From Neurospora tetrasperma FGSC 2508 (taxonomy: Eukaryota; Ascomycota; Sordariomycetes; Sordariales; Sordariaceae), in assembly GCF_000213175.1 (NCBI RefSeq), contig NW_009799103.1:3731884-3795883 (forward strand): a DNA stretch of 64,000 bases. The letters are read 5' to 3'. Shown in pieces: positions 33,766 through 45,651 of this stretch (positions are counted from its first letter, which is position 1; each line of letters starts with the position of its first letter). The notes beneath the pieces are model-generated. The model did no database searches, had not been told where the DNA came from, and was given only the letters and a program-made list of their open reading frames with translations. The position numbers and the translations under genes are program-made.

Positions 33766-34527
33766 TCACCACTGGTCGGGATCCGCATCCGCAAAGGTGT
33801 CGCCAATGGCAATCTCATCGAACCAAACCTGCCGGAAGGGCTGAGAGCCAGAATAGCCCGAATCATACCAAGCATTGGCGTAGAGACCGACTCGGAACTG
33901 GAATCTCACGTCGGTGTCGAGGGTCGTCTTGATGTCGTAGTGCTCGACGACCTTGGTTCCATCATACCAGAGCTTGAAGAAGCCCGAGCTGTCGCTCCTC
34001 CAACTGACCTGCATCACAATCTTGTGCCAGGTACCAGCGCTGACGTTGATGCCGGTGTCGAAAGGAGTAGGCAAGGGAGAGCAGAGCGTGCCACTCTTGA
34101 CTCTGGTCATGAGACGGTTTCCATTGACCCAGACCATGGTCGTGGGCGACCACTCATCACAACTGCTGGAGCCAAAGTTGCCGATGAACTGGGCAAGGTT
34201 ATAGGACTGCGCGGGGCTCGACTGCCAGTCGCCCTGCAGACGGAACATGAAGCCATAGAAGCGTGTCTCGCCCCGGGCGTAGCCGTTGAGAGTCCGCACT
34301 TCAGCGTGGTAGCGGCCCGAGTACGAAGAGTCGTAGGTCTGCTCGAACTTGAGGGCCGTGCCTCCCTCGTAGACTGTGTTGGTCACTTCGGAGATCTTGC
34401 CCTTGTTTTCGGTCTGTTGACCATCCCAGCCGCTGAGGGTGCCGTGGTTGCTGAAGATTTGAGTTCCCTGGACGATGACGGGCGTCACGGCCGCGAGCGC
34501 GGCGATGAGCACATGTTGGATACCCAT
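33766..34527 (-). CDS. Secreted glucuronan lyase, polysaccharide lyase family 20
   Basis: One exon, 253 residues from the ATG of MGIQHVLIAALA; the upstream in-frame extension begins at a TTG. Residues 1 to about 21 (IAALAAVTPVIVQG end) are a signal peptide, so the enzyme is secreted. The mature chain begins near TQIFSNHGTLSGWD. Family signatures of fungal PL20 are clear: QTYDSSYSGRYHAEV, GETRFYGFMFRL, QSYNLAQFIGNF, GTWHKIVMQVSWRSD, GFFKLWYDG, FQFRVGLYANAWYD and FRQVWFDEIAIGDTFADADP. The protein is a beta-jelly-roll enzyme that cuts beta-1,4-glucuronan by beta-elimination, and its length matches the Trichoderma enzyme. A TTAAATA element sits about 45 nt upstream of the start. The next gene on its 5' side encodes a sugar transporter, which fits uptake of the products. 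Confidence 0.92.
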   Translation of the reverse strand: MGIQHVLIAALAAVTPVIVQGTQIFSNHGTLSGWDGQQTENKGKISEVTNTVYEGGTALKFEQTYDSSYSGRYHAEVRTLNGYARGETRFYGFMFRLQGDWQSSPAQSYNLAQFIGNFGSSSCDEWSPTTMVWVNGNRLMTRVKSGTLCSPLPTPFDTGINVSAGTWHKIVMQVSWRSDSSGFFKLWYDGTKVVEHYDIKTTLDTDVRFQFRVGLYANAWYDSGYSGSQPFRQVWFDEIAIGDTFADADPDQW

Positions 34528-35411
34528 GTTGCGTTCAAGAGATATCAAAGGCAGTTACCGGGCGGGTCGGTATTTAATTGAGGAGGTAGCAAGGTTGGAT
34601 GCTCAAGAAGCTACTCCAGGAGGGGACGGTCGGCCCATTGTCGACTTTTGTACTTTTCTCACAGCATTGCGGGGGCGTTGAAGTTCTCAGCTAAAAGGGA
34701 CATGAGTAAGAATCTCTTCGCATGTTGTGAGTAAGCGGCCACACATACGAGCTCACAATCCAATCGCGGCCTTCTTATGTTGGCTGCCTGGGCGGAGTGT
34801 TGGTGGCGTCTCCGGCGCTTACTAAGGTCAAACAGGTAGGTGGTATCAACGTCCTCTCCAGGGTGGTAAAAACCTTTTTTTTTGTACAGCAAAGACTGAC
34901 GACTGTGGTTTGTAGTAGCTTCAACGTTCAACGTCCGAGGTTTCCTCTTGTCACTCTTTCTTTTCACTCGCTCGGGTCTTACGTCCGGTTGCAGCATCCT
35001 TCAACTTATTCTATTCTCCACACGCCTTGTGAGGCTCCAGCAACAGGTGCCTTGGGTGTATCCTCGCCAAGAAGGGGGATGCTCTCATGATACCTGAACA
35101 TTCGGCTCAGGGGCACCTACCTCACCCTGCTGTTCATCGGTTCCTCAGCGAATGGGCATGGCTATCAAAGCACCATCGCGAAGACACATAGGGTTCAGGC
35201 TTCACGGTCCCGACAGATGCGGATCGTAACTCATCTCATTTCCTCAAAGACGAGTTCACATCCAAGACATCAAAGAAGAAATGCTCCAATTCCATCCCGG
35301 CACATGACATCGTATCTGTAGGAAGACAGACCCAACGATCCACAAACGTTCAAAACCCAAGAACCATTCCCAAGCCGACGCAGAACTCCACGTTCACCAT
35401 CCAAAACTCAA
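34528..35411. other. Spacer between the sugar transporter and the lyase (lyase promoter region)
   Basis: It contains the lyase promoter (TTAAATA near 34571) and the transporter 3' region. No gene recognised. Confidence 0.5.
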
Positions 35412-37364
35412 TCAAGGGACATGCTCCTTTACCTCAGCCGAGCCGCCCAGCTTGTTTTCGTTGGTGCTGCACCTACCAAGGCCAGTCGTGTCATGCTCAG
35501 TGTGGTTGACCACCTTCTCGGCAGCGGCATTGGCCTGTCTCTGAAGGTCCTCGCCTTCGAACATGAAGGTAAGCTCTTCGAGGGTCCGACCCATGGTTTC
35601 AGGGAACATGAAGTAGACGAAGCAGACCTCGAATGCGAGCCAGCAGCAGTACGAAATGAGATACTTCCAGCCAACGTTCTTCAGACCGATGGGGTTGACA
35701 AAGGTGGTGAAGAAACCGGCCAGACGACCAAAGAGCTGGAAGACGGCAATACCACGGGAGCGCTCGGCATACGGCCAGACTTCCACCATGTAAGCTGCCC
35801 TTTGAGTTAGTGATATTGACCTCTGAACAGGACATGGGGGTTCAACTTACTGTAGGTCAAGGCGTTATAACCCATGTTATAGCACGGCGAGTACATGTAG
35901 ATGAAGAAGAGGGTGGCGATGTTTGCCCCGTTGTTGGGTGTCCCATTCGCCTTGCCTGTCATGGCGCGCTCCATGGAGACGGTCCATGCGATATAGCACA
36001 GCAGCAAGCTGATGGTGCAGGCCATGTACATGATACGACGTCTGATGCGAGTGACTAGGAGCGAAACAGTCACGCCGCAGAACAAACTCCAGCAGGCGAT
36101 GGAGACGTTGATCTTTTGGATGAAGGTCGAGTCGGTGAAGCCAATCATCTTGAGGAGGTCGCCGAGGAAGTAGGAGATGAGGGTGTTGCCGGACCATTGG
36201 GTGAAGAGACCGAGCATGGACGAGATGAGAAGACGCTTGCGCATGCCCGGGGTCCGGAGGAGATCCATCCACGAGCTCTTGGAGACGGTTTCGTATTCGA
36301 GACGGATGACGGCTTGCATCTGGGCGAACTCGGCGGCAACGAATTCCTCACCGCGCTCCATCTCTCCGTGGTACTTTTTTAGGATGTCGTGGGCTTCTTG
36401 AGAGCGGTCCTTGGTGATTAGCCAGCGGGGACTCTCGGGGATGAAGCTGCATTTCCTCAAGTTAGCGAATTACGTTCACACGATCGGAATATGTTTCAAC
36501 AAGATCGATGATGACACGTACAAGACAAAGGTAAGTTGAAGCAGCGATGGGCAAATCTGGAGAAGCGAGGGGATTCTCCAACCCCAATTGCTCGCGATGC
36601 TGTTGGTGCCAAAGACAATGGCGGCAGCAACGATTTGCCCGACGAAATAGGACACGTTGAAGAGCGAGGTCAAGACGGGACGTTCTTTCGGGTAGGCAAG
36701 TTCGCCGATGAGGGAGGAGCCGGAGACGATGCAAGTGGGGATGCCGAAGCCGAGAATCATACGGGCGACGATGTACATGCCGACTGTTGTTGGCGGCGGT
36801 CAGTGTTGGCGTTTTTGTGGTATTTACGGCAGAGAGAGGTATATAGGTGCTTACCATGTTGGGAAAAACCCTGAATGATGGCGCCCACAATCATGACGAT
36901 TGAGCCAAGAGCAATAGACCATCTTCGACCGAACCTGTCATTGATGATGGGCACCAGGGGAAGAGACAGAATGGCACCAAGAGAGTACGCTGCGCTGATG
37001 ATACCCTTGAGAGCTCCCTGCGGATTGTCGAAGTCTGCGATATCACCCAGGTGTGATTAGCAAGGAAGGAACCAGAACGGTACCACGTCCATTCCTCCAG
37101 CCTCCGTCCGAGGACCGCACGACGCTGACACGGAGAACGATTAAAAAAAGAAGACGTACACTGGATCCACGACTCCAAAATCTGGAGGGCATTGATCATC
37201 TGGGAATCAAACCCCGACGTCAACTCGATGCCCATACATGTCGGGAAGAGCATAAAGTAGAGGAATCGCAGGTTGGGTTTCTTGTACCAGGGAATTGGGT
37301 CCTCTTTGGCGAGGCGGGAGATGACGGGGTCGGAACCACCGAAGTCGCCACCTGCACCGCCCAT
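35412..37364 (-). CDS. MFS sugar transporter (hexose/lactose-permease type)
   Basis: Five exons (37364-37160, 37034-36855, 36783-36522, 36446-35851, 35794-35412) give 541 residues with about twelve membrane helices. Sugar-porter signatures: FDSQMINALQ in helix 1, NDRFGRRWSIALGS between helices 2 and 3, RMILGFGIPTCIVSGSSLIG, ELAYPKERP, FIPESPRWLITKDR before the central loop, WSGNTLISYFLGDLL in helix 7, VEVWPYAERSRGIAVFQLFGR and PETMGRTLEELTFMFEG at the end. It lies in the plasma membrane and probably imports a mono- or disaccharide by proton symport. Helix 7 reads WSGNTLISYF where hexose transporters usually have QQ..G.N...YY, so the substrate may be a disaccharide or uronic acid. It is co-oriented with the glucuronan lyase. 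The cytoplasmic tail is polar (about 60 residues). Confidence 0.92.
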
Positions 37365-40300
37365 TTTGGGAGATGATTGTTGATGTTGGTCTTTCTACTG
37401 CTGCTGGTAATGTAGGAGTGCTGTTCATAGGAGAAGTGGAGGAGCAGGAGGAGGAGCAGGAGGAGGTTTGAGTTACCCAAGCTTGGCGATGTATGGTTGG
37501 GAACAAAGCAAGAGAGCAGAGGGGACAAGAGTCTATCTGTCTGGATGGCAGCAGGTAGTCTATCTATGTATGAATGGACTTCGAACCATGGACCGGCTGC
37601 CTGGAAATAATACCCTACTCGAGTCGTCAAACCATGGGAGGTGATAGGTTACAACTCCGCGCGAACCCTACCTACATGCAATATCGAACCGTCCAGAGGA
37701 TAATCATGTACCCCATTACCCCATTATTCCATGATTCCATTATTCCATCCCTGGTAGGATGTAGTATACATACAATCACGGATCACTGTATCCTTAAGGC
37801 ATGGCACACCTCGTTCGTTCATGTGCGGGGATGGAACACGGAAAGACTAATTCGGTACCTACCGCACTCGAGTTAACGAATCATGATGCTTGTTCCCCCA
37901 CACACTACCACACTACACCAAGCCTTCCCCAACTTTACTCTAACCTCTTCCGGAGATACTGGGGGCGGGGGAAAACCATTGTTGGGTTGGGTTGACAGCC
38001 TAGAGGTAGAGGTAGTCTAACCCTTTCCGGCCGGTCGAAGATGGCCAATTGAATGAGACGGTCATGTTAATGTTGCACATGCACATGCGCCGCGCCGCCG
38101 CCGTGTCGTCTTACCCCATCCCATCCCATTCCATCCCATGATTTACCTACTGCGTACACATAAACATAAAGATGGGGGGTCTGGGGTAATGTCCCTGTTT
38201 TGCATTTTGCATGTACCGAGCGCTTGGCATTCTGGGGGAGGTCTGGGGTAGGCTGGGGTAGAATGGAAAGGCTGACGGCCAAGCTAGCGGATTGGACGAC
38301 GGACGGCCTGACAAGGAAAAAGGGAGGGGAGGGGGGAGGGGGAGAGGAGTGGAGTGGGCTTTGACAGGCTTCCCCGGATAAATACCATGTAGTGTACTCA
38401 CATGTGCAGGTACCAAGCCGGGATAGAGGCTATTTCATCCGTTAGCGTCTTCCTGGTATGCATGGATTGGACTTGTCACTCTTTCTTTTTTTCCTTTTTC
38501 GAGAATGACAGAGATGGGTGGGCTAGAGGTATATAGAGGTATGTAGAGGTATGTAAGGAGAGTGAGTTTGTTTAGGTAGGTATGTACATGAGGGTTGATG
38601 CGAACTTTTACTTGACTGCGTGGAACATTGGCGTGGAGGCCAAGGAGAGGAGTCCAGGAGCCAAGCCTGATGGTTTCACTAACCGGGCTGGCAGCATCTT
38701 TCGGGGTCGATTGAGGGTTGAGGGTCGAAGGTTGAAGCAAGACATGTGGCAAGAAGGAGCAAACTGTAAGGAGTTTGACTGGTCTGGATGGCTTGACAGG
38801 AAGGAAGTAATGGGTCGTTTATGGGCGCCAAGTCAAGTATTACCTTTCAAAGTCGATCGGAAGGCGGTTCCACACGTATTGAAAGGTTCGTCTGGGGTGG
38901 TTTGTCTTTGCTCTTGTGGGAAGTGAGCTGACAAGTGGAAGTCTAACAGGCACACCATGAGGATCTTGGAATGTAGGGATGACTGGCTTATATACTTGCC
39001 AAGTCTCGACTTTATCCCGAGTTCCCCGTTACATACGTCGTCCATCCAGTGGGATCTAGTCATAGAAAACCAGGGGCACTTTCAGCCGTTCTGATACTAC
39101 ATCATATAACACTACCACGCCGAGAAAACCTACGCCGTACTTCGGCATCTTAACCGCCATTATGCATGTTCCACACTCTCATCTTTTCACCTCTTGTGCT
39201 TTTCCGCGTTTGGTCTACGAACTTTACCTACCTAGACTGCATTGGGATGCTGGAACCGACGTTGATGGTCTCAGGCTTGGCTATCAGGTCGATGCCCCCT
39301 TCCTCCAGGACCGAATGTAGAAGGGAAAATTGAGGAAACTGATTGAAGGCTGTCAAAGCGGATGACTCGGTCAGGGGTGGCTCAACTAACTCGATAGGTA
39401 TGAAGACCTTGTCATGATCAAGGGCCGAACCGGGTTAAAGAATGCTAACGGAGTCGATGGGACTGCGGGTTGAGATTACGTTACACGGCAGAACGCACCA
39501 AGTTTGACACTTTGACCTGGAGAGCCTAGAGGTAGCAATCTCGGACTGAATTGGATCCCAGATGGAGTTGTCGATCTCACGAGGTGTATATCTAAGGTAC
39601 GGCGTGAAGCCTAAAGCAGCGTAGCAATGGAGTTGAGAGTTCCGTTCCAGCGGTTTGGAACAAGATATTAACTCGCATCCTTTATTTATCAGTTGTAACT
39701 CCTTTGATAGACGAAATATCTAGGTAGGTACCTTCCCTTAATCCAGATCATAGAGACTTCCAACTGGCTGCGTAGCTAACGACGGGAATGATTTGTTGCG
39801 AGCCAAGAGGAAGCCAAGAGAAACACACCAACAGGACGGGAGGCACAATCCTGTGCTGCCTCTTTCTAAAATGGAGTTGCGAGGTTGTTGGAGGGGGCAC
39901 GATGTATTGGAGATGGCCATGGGAGTTTATCCAACGTTGGTAAGTCGAATTCGAGTCAAACAAATCGCCGGTGAGGGATGGACGATAATCTGACGAAGAT
40001 TCCATTGAGAAGAGCGACGCGATGGAATTGACCATCTAAAGAGTAATTCCAGATTTAGTATCAAGCGTTACTATCGATCGAGGTCATTGAGTGTAATGAG
40101 TGTTCAACATTTGTTGCGCGATGTAAACATCTTTCTGGTGGTACATGAACAAAGAAAAATCAACAAAGAAAGCCGCCAATCCTCCTCTGAAGGTACCTCT
40201 ATGTTTTTCTTTCGTCATCATCCGTCGTGCCTTGCCGTCTTCAAAACATCCAAGTAGGCGCTTTCTTCATACCCTGGATCCCACCTTTTTTTTGTCGCCA

Positions 40301-40492
40301 GCGCCTGCGTTCTGAGAGGGAGCTCTTGCCTTTCCAGACCTTTTTCCCAAACAAACCTTGTTCCTCCTGATCTCACCACTTTTCCTCTCTCTTTTCTTCT
40401 ACAACAGACGCTGGCCAACAGCTTCAAGCCATGACCTATCTCCTCCATGATGCCTCCCACTTCCTTCATACATGTCTCTCTGAGCTTTGAGG
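37365..40492. other. Spacer between the rhodopsin-domain gene and the sugar transporter
   Basis: Transporter promoter; a CCCAT pentamer tandem near 38111-38140; a TAGAGGTAT/TAGAGGTATG tandem near 38525-38558; and TCTAGGTAGGTACC near 39719-39732. No gene recognised; open frames are short and overlap. Confidence 0.45.
38525..38558. repeat. TAGAGGTATG short tandem
   Basis: Three units of a 12-nt repeat (TAGAGGTATATA, TAGAGGTATG) related to the dispersed AGGTA family. Confidence 0.55.
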
Positions 40493-42409
40493 TTACCACC
40501 TCAAACTCGCCGTCCCAGCAGGGTAAGCAGGCATATCACCACCACCACCCGTACCATGCCCAGCATCAAACCCACCACCACCACCACCGCCTTGCGTCGT
40601 CTGTTCCACAGTCATCGTGACCTCTTGCGTCCTCAGAATCATTCCCATCGGAGTGGGAGTACGAGAGATAGCCCCCCTTCCACCACCACCAGCAGGCCCC
40701 GTCTCAAGCCCCTGCCCCTGCGAAATCACGACCCCCGACATCGTCGTCGCCACAGAGGACCGTGTCCTGTCATCTACCATTCCATGATTCCTTGTGCGCT
40801 TTTGCGGCTGCAACTGTCCATTTCCCTCGCCATCCATATCATGCTCATGCCCGTTTTGGTCCTCCATGTCCTGCCCACAATGCCCCATCAAAATCAAGAT
40901 ACTCTCCTGACTTTCGGCCTTTGCATCATGACTATACCGTAACCCATCCCCCATGTCTCCTCCGACTCCCACTTCAACAGCAAAATAAGTCTCTGACTCA
41001 GCGGCAGTCGCAGGCGTCGTCACGACCAGCAAGTCATCATCATCTTGTAGTTCCGCAGCATTCTTTGGTGACTTTATGTTCTTGGACATGGACATGGTAG
41101 CGCCGCCGCCGGCTTGGAGTTCCACATCGTCAACGGTGGATTTGGGAGATCTGGACTTGGACCATAATTGCTTGTGGTAGCTGTCGCGCGTGGTTGACAA
41201 GTGAGTGTGCCGGCGACCCCCGTAATAGACTTCGTGGCCTCCTCCGCTGGAATTGTTGTAGCTGCCTGATCGGGGGGTGCTGCAGAGGGTGCGGCGGCCC
41301 ATGAGGACGTCGAGAAGGGGTTGGAGGAGGGGAATGCAGGAGGCAATGATGATGGTGCTGCCTTCGATGCTGTGGGGTAGAGGTTAGTGAGATATGACAG
41401 CAGGGAGGGAAGTGGTTCGAAGGAGGTTTCAGAGGGAAATCAAAGCTTACAGGGACCAGATGACCAGATCGGTGGTATCCCAGGAGAAATCAGCTCCGGC
41501 GAGCGAAGGGAGACGAGTGGATTTGTAGAGGGACACGATTGCCGAGACGGATCCGATGCTCAGGGCGGAGCAGAGGGCGATCTTCTTCTTGTTGTTGATC
41601 TGCAGTTTGAAGAGGACGATGGTGGGGTAAACGGCGAGGTAAAGATCCGTCAAGGCGGAGAAACCTGTGGGCAGAAAAGGTGAGTTGGACTTTTTCGTCT
41701 CAGTCTGGTCTTCAGTCATGAGAGGTACTCACATCCAGCAACCATGGAATACCTCACCAACAACCACGGACTCCAGCACTTGACATTGGTAATCGAAAAG
41801 TCCCATTGTGCCCGCGAGGGCGTGCACTGGGCGAACAAGATGATGGCGCAGCCAAGGATAGCCACCTGGCAAGTGCTGACCAACACCCAGAGAAAGACAC
41901 GGTGCCACCGGGCCGGGTTCAGTAGCCGCGTCAGCAGAGTCACGACGGCGAACTTGGGAATGGTGAAGGCGAGGATGCTGGGCGTGAAGCTGAAGAAGGC
42001 CCATTTGATCATCTGCTGCTTTCCATCGAGGGGTAAGACGTCAAAGTGCCTGCCGAAACCATGGTACACCGAGGCGATGGTCATGCCGACGCAGATCCAC
42101 GCACATGCCTGCCGTAGGTTAGCAAGAGTGTCATGTTAGTCTTGGATGAGGTTCGGTGATGACTGGCAGATGAGATGCGGTAGATAAAAGAGAGAAACTC
42201 ACTAATCCAAGAAGAATCAAACAATCATCCACCTCCACTTTTCCCAGTATCCTCGTCCTCACGAAGAGACGGGCAAACACAAAGACGGTGCTGATGGCCA
42301 CGATGGTGGTGATGACGGCTATGACTCCTGGGCCCTTGTTGGCCTGCATGTACGCCTCAGACGGCCCTTGGTGTGCAAAGGCTGGCGAAGCTGATACTGA
42401 GTCAGCCAT
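40493..42409 (-). CDS. Fungal rhodopsin-domain (SAT4/PTH11-like) seven-helix membrane protein
   Basis: Four exons (42409-42203, 42108-41733, 41664-41451, 41369-40493) give 557 residues from the ATG of MADSVSASPAF. Residues 25-290 hold seven hydrophobic segments in the layout of the fungal rhodopsin-like domain: VIAVITTIVAISTVFVFARL, then RTRILGKVEVDDCLILLGL, YHGFGRHFDVLP, FTIPKFAVVTLLTRLLNP, QCTPSRAQWD, DLYLAVYPTIVLFKLQ and WDTTDLVIWSLIEGSTII. The D-D-x-L motif, the conserved Cys-P and the final W-x-x-I-E are marks of the family. Function is generally unknown; some relatives act as receptors. The C-terminal 260 residues are cytoplasmic and low-complexity, with Gly and His runs from CAC/ACC repeats and a TVDDVELQ block common in the family. 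Introns at L|A, G|C and L|I are all in short loops. Confidence 0.88.
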
Positions 42410-45400
42410 GGCTGTAACGAATGAATGAATAAACGAATGACTGTCTGGGTGTCTTGTAGCACAGATGGAAGGGAGGTATTGTTCGTGAACGAGTGTTTTC
42501 TTAGTCGTGTCTTGTGTCATTCCATTTCCATCATGTTGATGTCTCAAGCAGGTCTTGGGAGACGCCTGGCCAGATGTATGAAGAGGCCTTGTGACAGAAA
42601 GGCATCCTTGTGGTGTTTATTCGCCATTGTCAACTCTTATGCAGTGACTGAATAATAGAGTACATATTTCCAGCTTGCTTTTTCTGTTGTTGTTTCTCTC
42701 ATGACAATGGTCTCCACCTTTCTCTTTTGAGGGTTCTCTTGCGAACGATCGTTGGGACTTGAGAGAAACAGAGTGTAACCTTGGATCTCGATTCCTCAAT
42801 CCAACCGACCGAACAGAAGACATCCGGAACCCACTTCTCTGTAACCAGAAACAGGTGGTGAACCCCTGGTACCTGCAGGTAATTAGATGAAGACAACCTT
42901 ATAGCATGAAGCTGAGTCCGTAGGGGCCTGTCCTGCTTTGGTCACTGGTCACTGGTCTGTTCTGGGGTGCGAGAAGGGTTCAGGCACCCTTCCTCTTCTT
43001 CTTCGGGTGACTGGCTGAGCCTTACGAAGTTGCTTAACTTTATGTTGTTGGGGGGTTATTTGATGATAAGAGTCGTCGGAGATAGGCCATCACCCCACGC
43101 CGGTCGGACTGATGCCTGGACTGATCATCGATCCGTCCATTGGCGTGGATACGGTGGGCGACTTGGTTTCCCTGGTACGGCCGGTGATCCGGGGAGCAGA
43201 GGTATGGAAGGAAGGGAGGAGGGTTCGAGTGGGAATTTACCCCAGATCCAGTTTCTTCATGGTTTCCATGGTGAACCATTGTACAGGTATTCACGGGTTC
43301 ACTCTCGCTAACGGTACGACACCGAAACCGAGACTAAGACGGAGTCAATCCCTCTGGTCGAGATCGTGTCTACCATTTCTTTTCGCCGTTCTTCCCAACT
43401 GGAACATCCAGGGAAGCGGTGTGTGGCCCAGGCGTAACACAAAGTTGGAGAGTTCGTGTCCTCGCGGCAAACGGAAGAAATTTGCCGGAAGTTTTGGATA
43501 CCAGGTTAGGTATCGACAAGGAATGGACCCTTGAATAAGTTGTTCTGGAAACAAATCCTCTGGGTGCAGTGGTGTCATCAAAAGCAACATGAATTCCGGC
43601 CCCCTTCCTACTCGCAGAACCAGAAACCGACCGGTTCTGGGTCTCTCTTTCTTCTTTCGAATCAGAATGCTACCTACCTCGCTTCGCCCTTCCTCTTTCT
43701 CATCGTCTAAAACTCGACAATTCTGCTGGAGGGGCATGTAAAATCCGAAATGCACATCAGAACATCGCCGGCAACACGAGTACGACACGACCCTTGATAA
43801 AATGCCGATGATGGATTCCTCGAGGAGCTTGCTTGCTTTTTTGAACCTTGTCGGCATGAAAGACCACGTTCCGCGAGGTTTCAGTCTCTGTCTGTTTATT
43901 TTTTTCCGGTTGGTTGACGTCCACGAAGCCCTCCTCACCAACAAAGCCAATGGGAGAATATTCCGCCGAATTTCCACACACACCTTGGTGTGACCTGATT
44001 GATGGCAGTCCATTCCATCCGGCAACGATTTGCGGTTCCGATTTTAGTGATAAGGTGTCAACGGAGCGCGTACCGGAATGGCGTACCAGGATATCGAGCC
44101 TGGCGCCGGCGGTGCTGTTGGTGGAATGGGAGCAGGACAGGACCTAATTTTAAACCCGAGCCGGTTTCGACATGGTCGGAAGTGGCATCCGGTACAGTGC
44201 GGCACGGGTGCTACCGCTGTCAGGCCCATAAATATCCGCGGCCGGGCAGCGCCTGAGGGGTTGGATCCGAAGGAGCCAGGAGCTGTGGCTTCACTCTGGG
44301 AAGGGTACGTAAAGGGACGTCAGTGAGGGTATCACAGAGACGTGGAAATATCAAATGCTTTCCAAACTGTGGTGATGGAACTTCGAAACCCAACAAGATA
44401 GAACACTCGAAAAAGCGACCTCAGACTTGGGATATTGGGAAAAGGATAACTGGGGCGGTGAAAGAGAAATTGAAGCTGTACTTGCGTCTTAGGATATGGG
44501 CATCTGGTCAAGCCACAAATGACTGTTCAACTTTTGAAGCACCAGACTTGGGAATGGCAGCTCACAAGGGGCCATCGTTCGATGGATTGTTCTCGGAAGG
44601 TTTTTCGGTAAAAATGCCACCGGCACGATGACACTCTAGATTGTCGCTGATACGACCTGGTCGACCATTTATCGCCCTTGTCGTCGTCCGCATGAATTTC
44701 AGATGACTGAACAATCGAACGACAAGTGGCATGCAGCACTGTTCTGCCTACTACCCCAACCCTCAAAACGACACTGTGCGACATAGCCGTTGGTTCCTTC
44801 GATTCGTTCGTCCGTGTAAATAAGTTGTTCCGATTGGATGGACTAGGGTTGTCGGTTGCAACGACCGCAACCACGCTCGCTACACTTGCCTCATTGTTGA
44901 CTTTGCGTGAAAGGGAAGAACCTCCTCCGTCACTGATCATTCATTGATTCCGTCTTCTGCGTCTTTCTCTCAAGGGCAAGAGCGGCCTTTTTGGGATTCT
45001 GGTTGCTTCGTTCATGCAGTCGAGTTTTGGGAAGGTAGGTTGCAGGAAACATGAACTCGCATCTCGATCATAAACGTGCTCCTCCGTAGCATCAATCGCA
45101 AACATTGACCCTGAGAGTCAAAGTCTGAGGCATCCAGAAATCCTAGCCAGCTCTCACTTTCCGGACTTCTCAAGGGCCCTGGGCCTGTAGTGGTGATTTC
45201 CATATATTGACTGGTAACGTCACCAGTTGGCCCGACCATGCAACAGTCTAGACTTTTCGCCATCCGATTATTGAAATTACTGCCCCTCGCTGCTGGGAGA
45301 CAGACAAGGACAGCAATACATAGGTATGTACGCTATAGGGTTGAGCCACACATGGATGACAAGCCCACATGGCCGGGGTATCATCCGTGTTATCAGAGGT

Positions 45401-45651
45401 AGGGTTTGAGTGTGAGATTTGACCTTTTGCGTTGCGATGCCAATGCAATGGAAACACAGGTCCAGAGCGAGCCAACTGCATGAACCTTAGTTGGTGTTCA
45501 GAGACTGGCAAAGACCACACCTCCTTTTTCGTTGTTCATGATCCAGATATATCTCCCATCACGTCTCACCCTCCAAAGGTGAGTATTTGAGCCCATCCAC
45601 TTTATTCCCAGCCATCAGTCGTAAGTGACACACCAAACCACCACCTTCACA
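42410..45651. other. Divergent spacer between the rhodopsin-domain gene and the O-methyltransferase
   Basis: This is the shared promoter region of two divergent genes. No gene recognised in 3.2 kb. The open frames on both strands at 43-45 kb overlap and have no motif. Confidence 0.45.
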
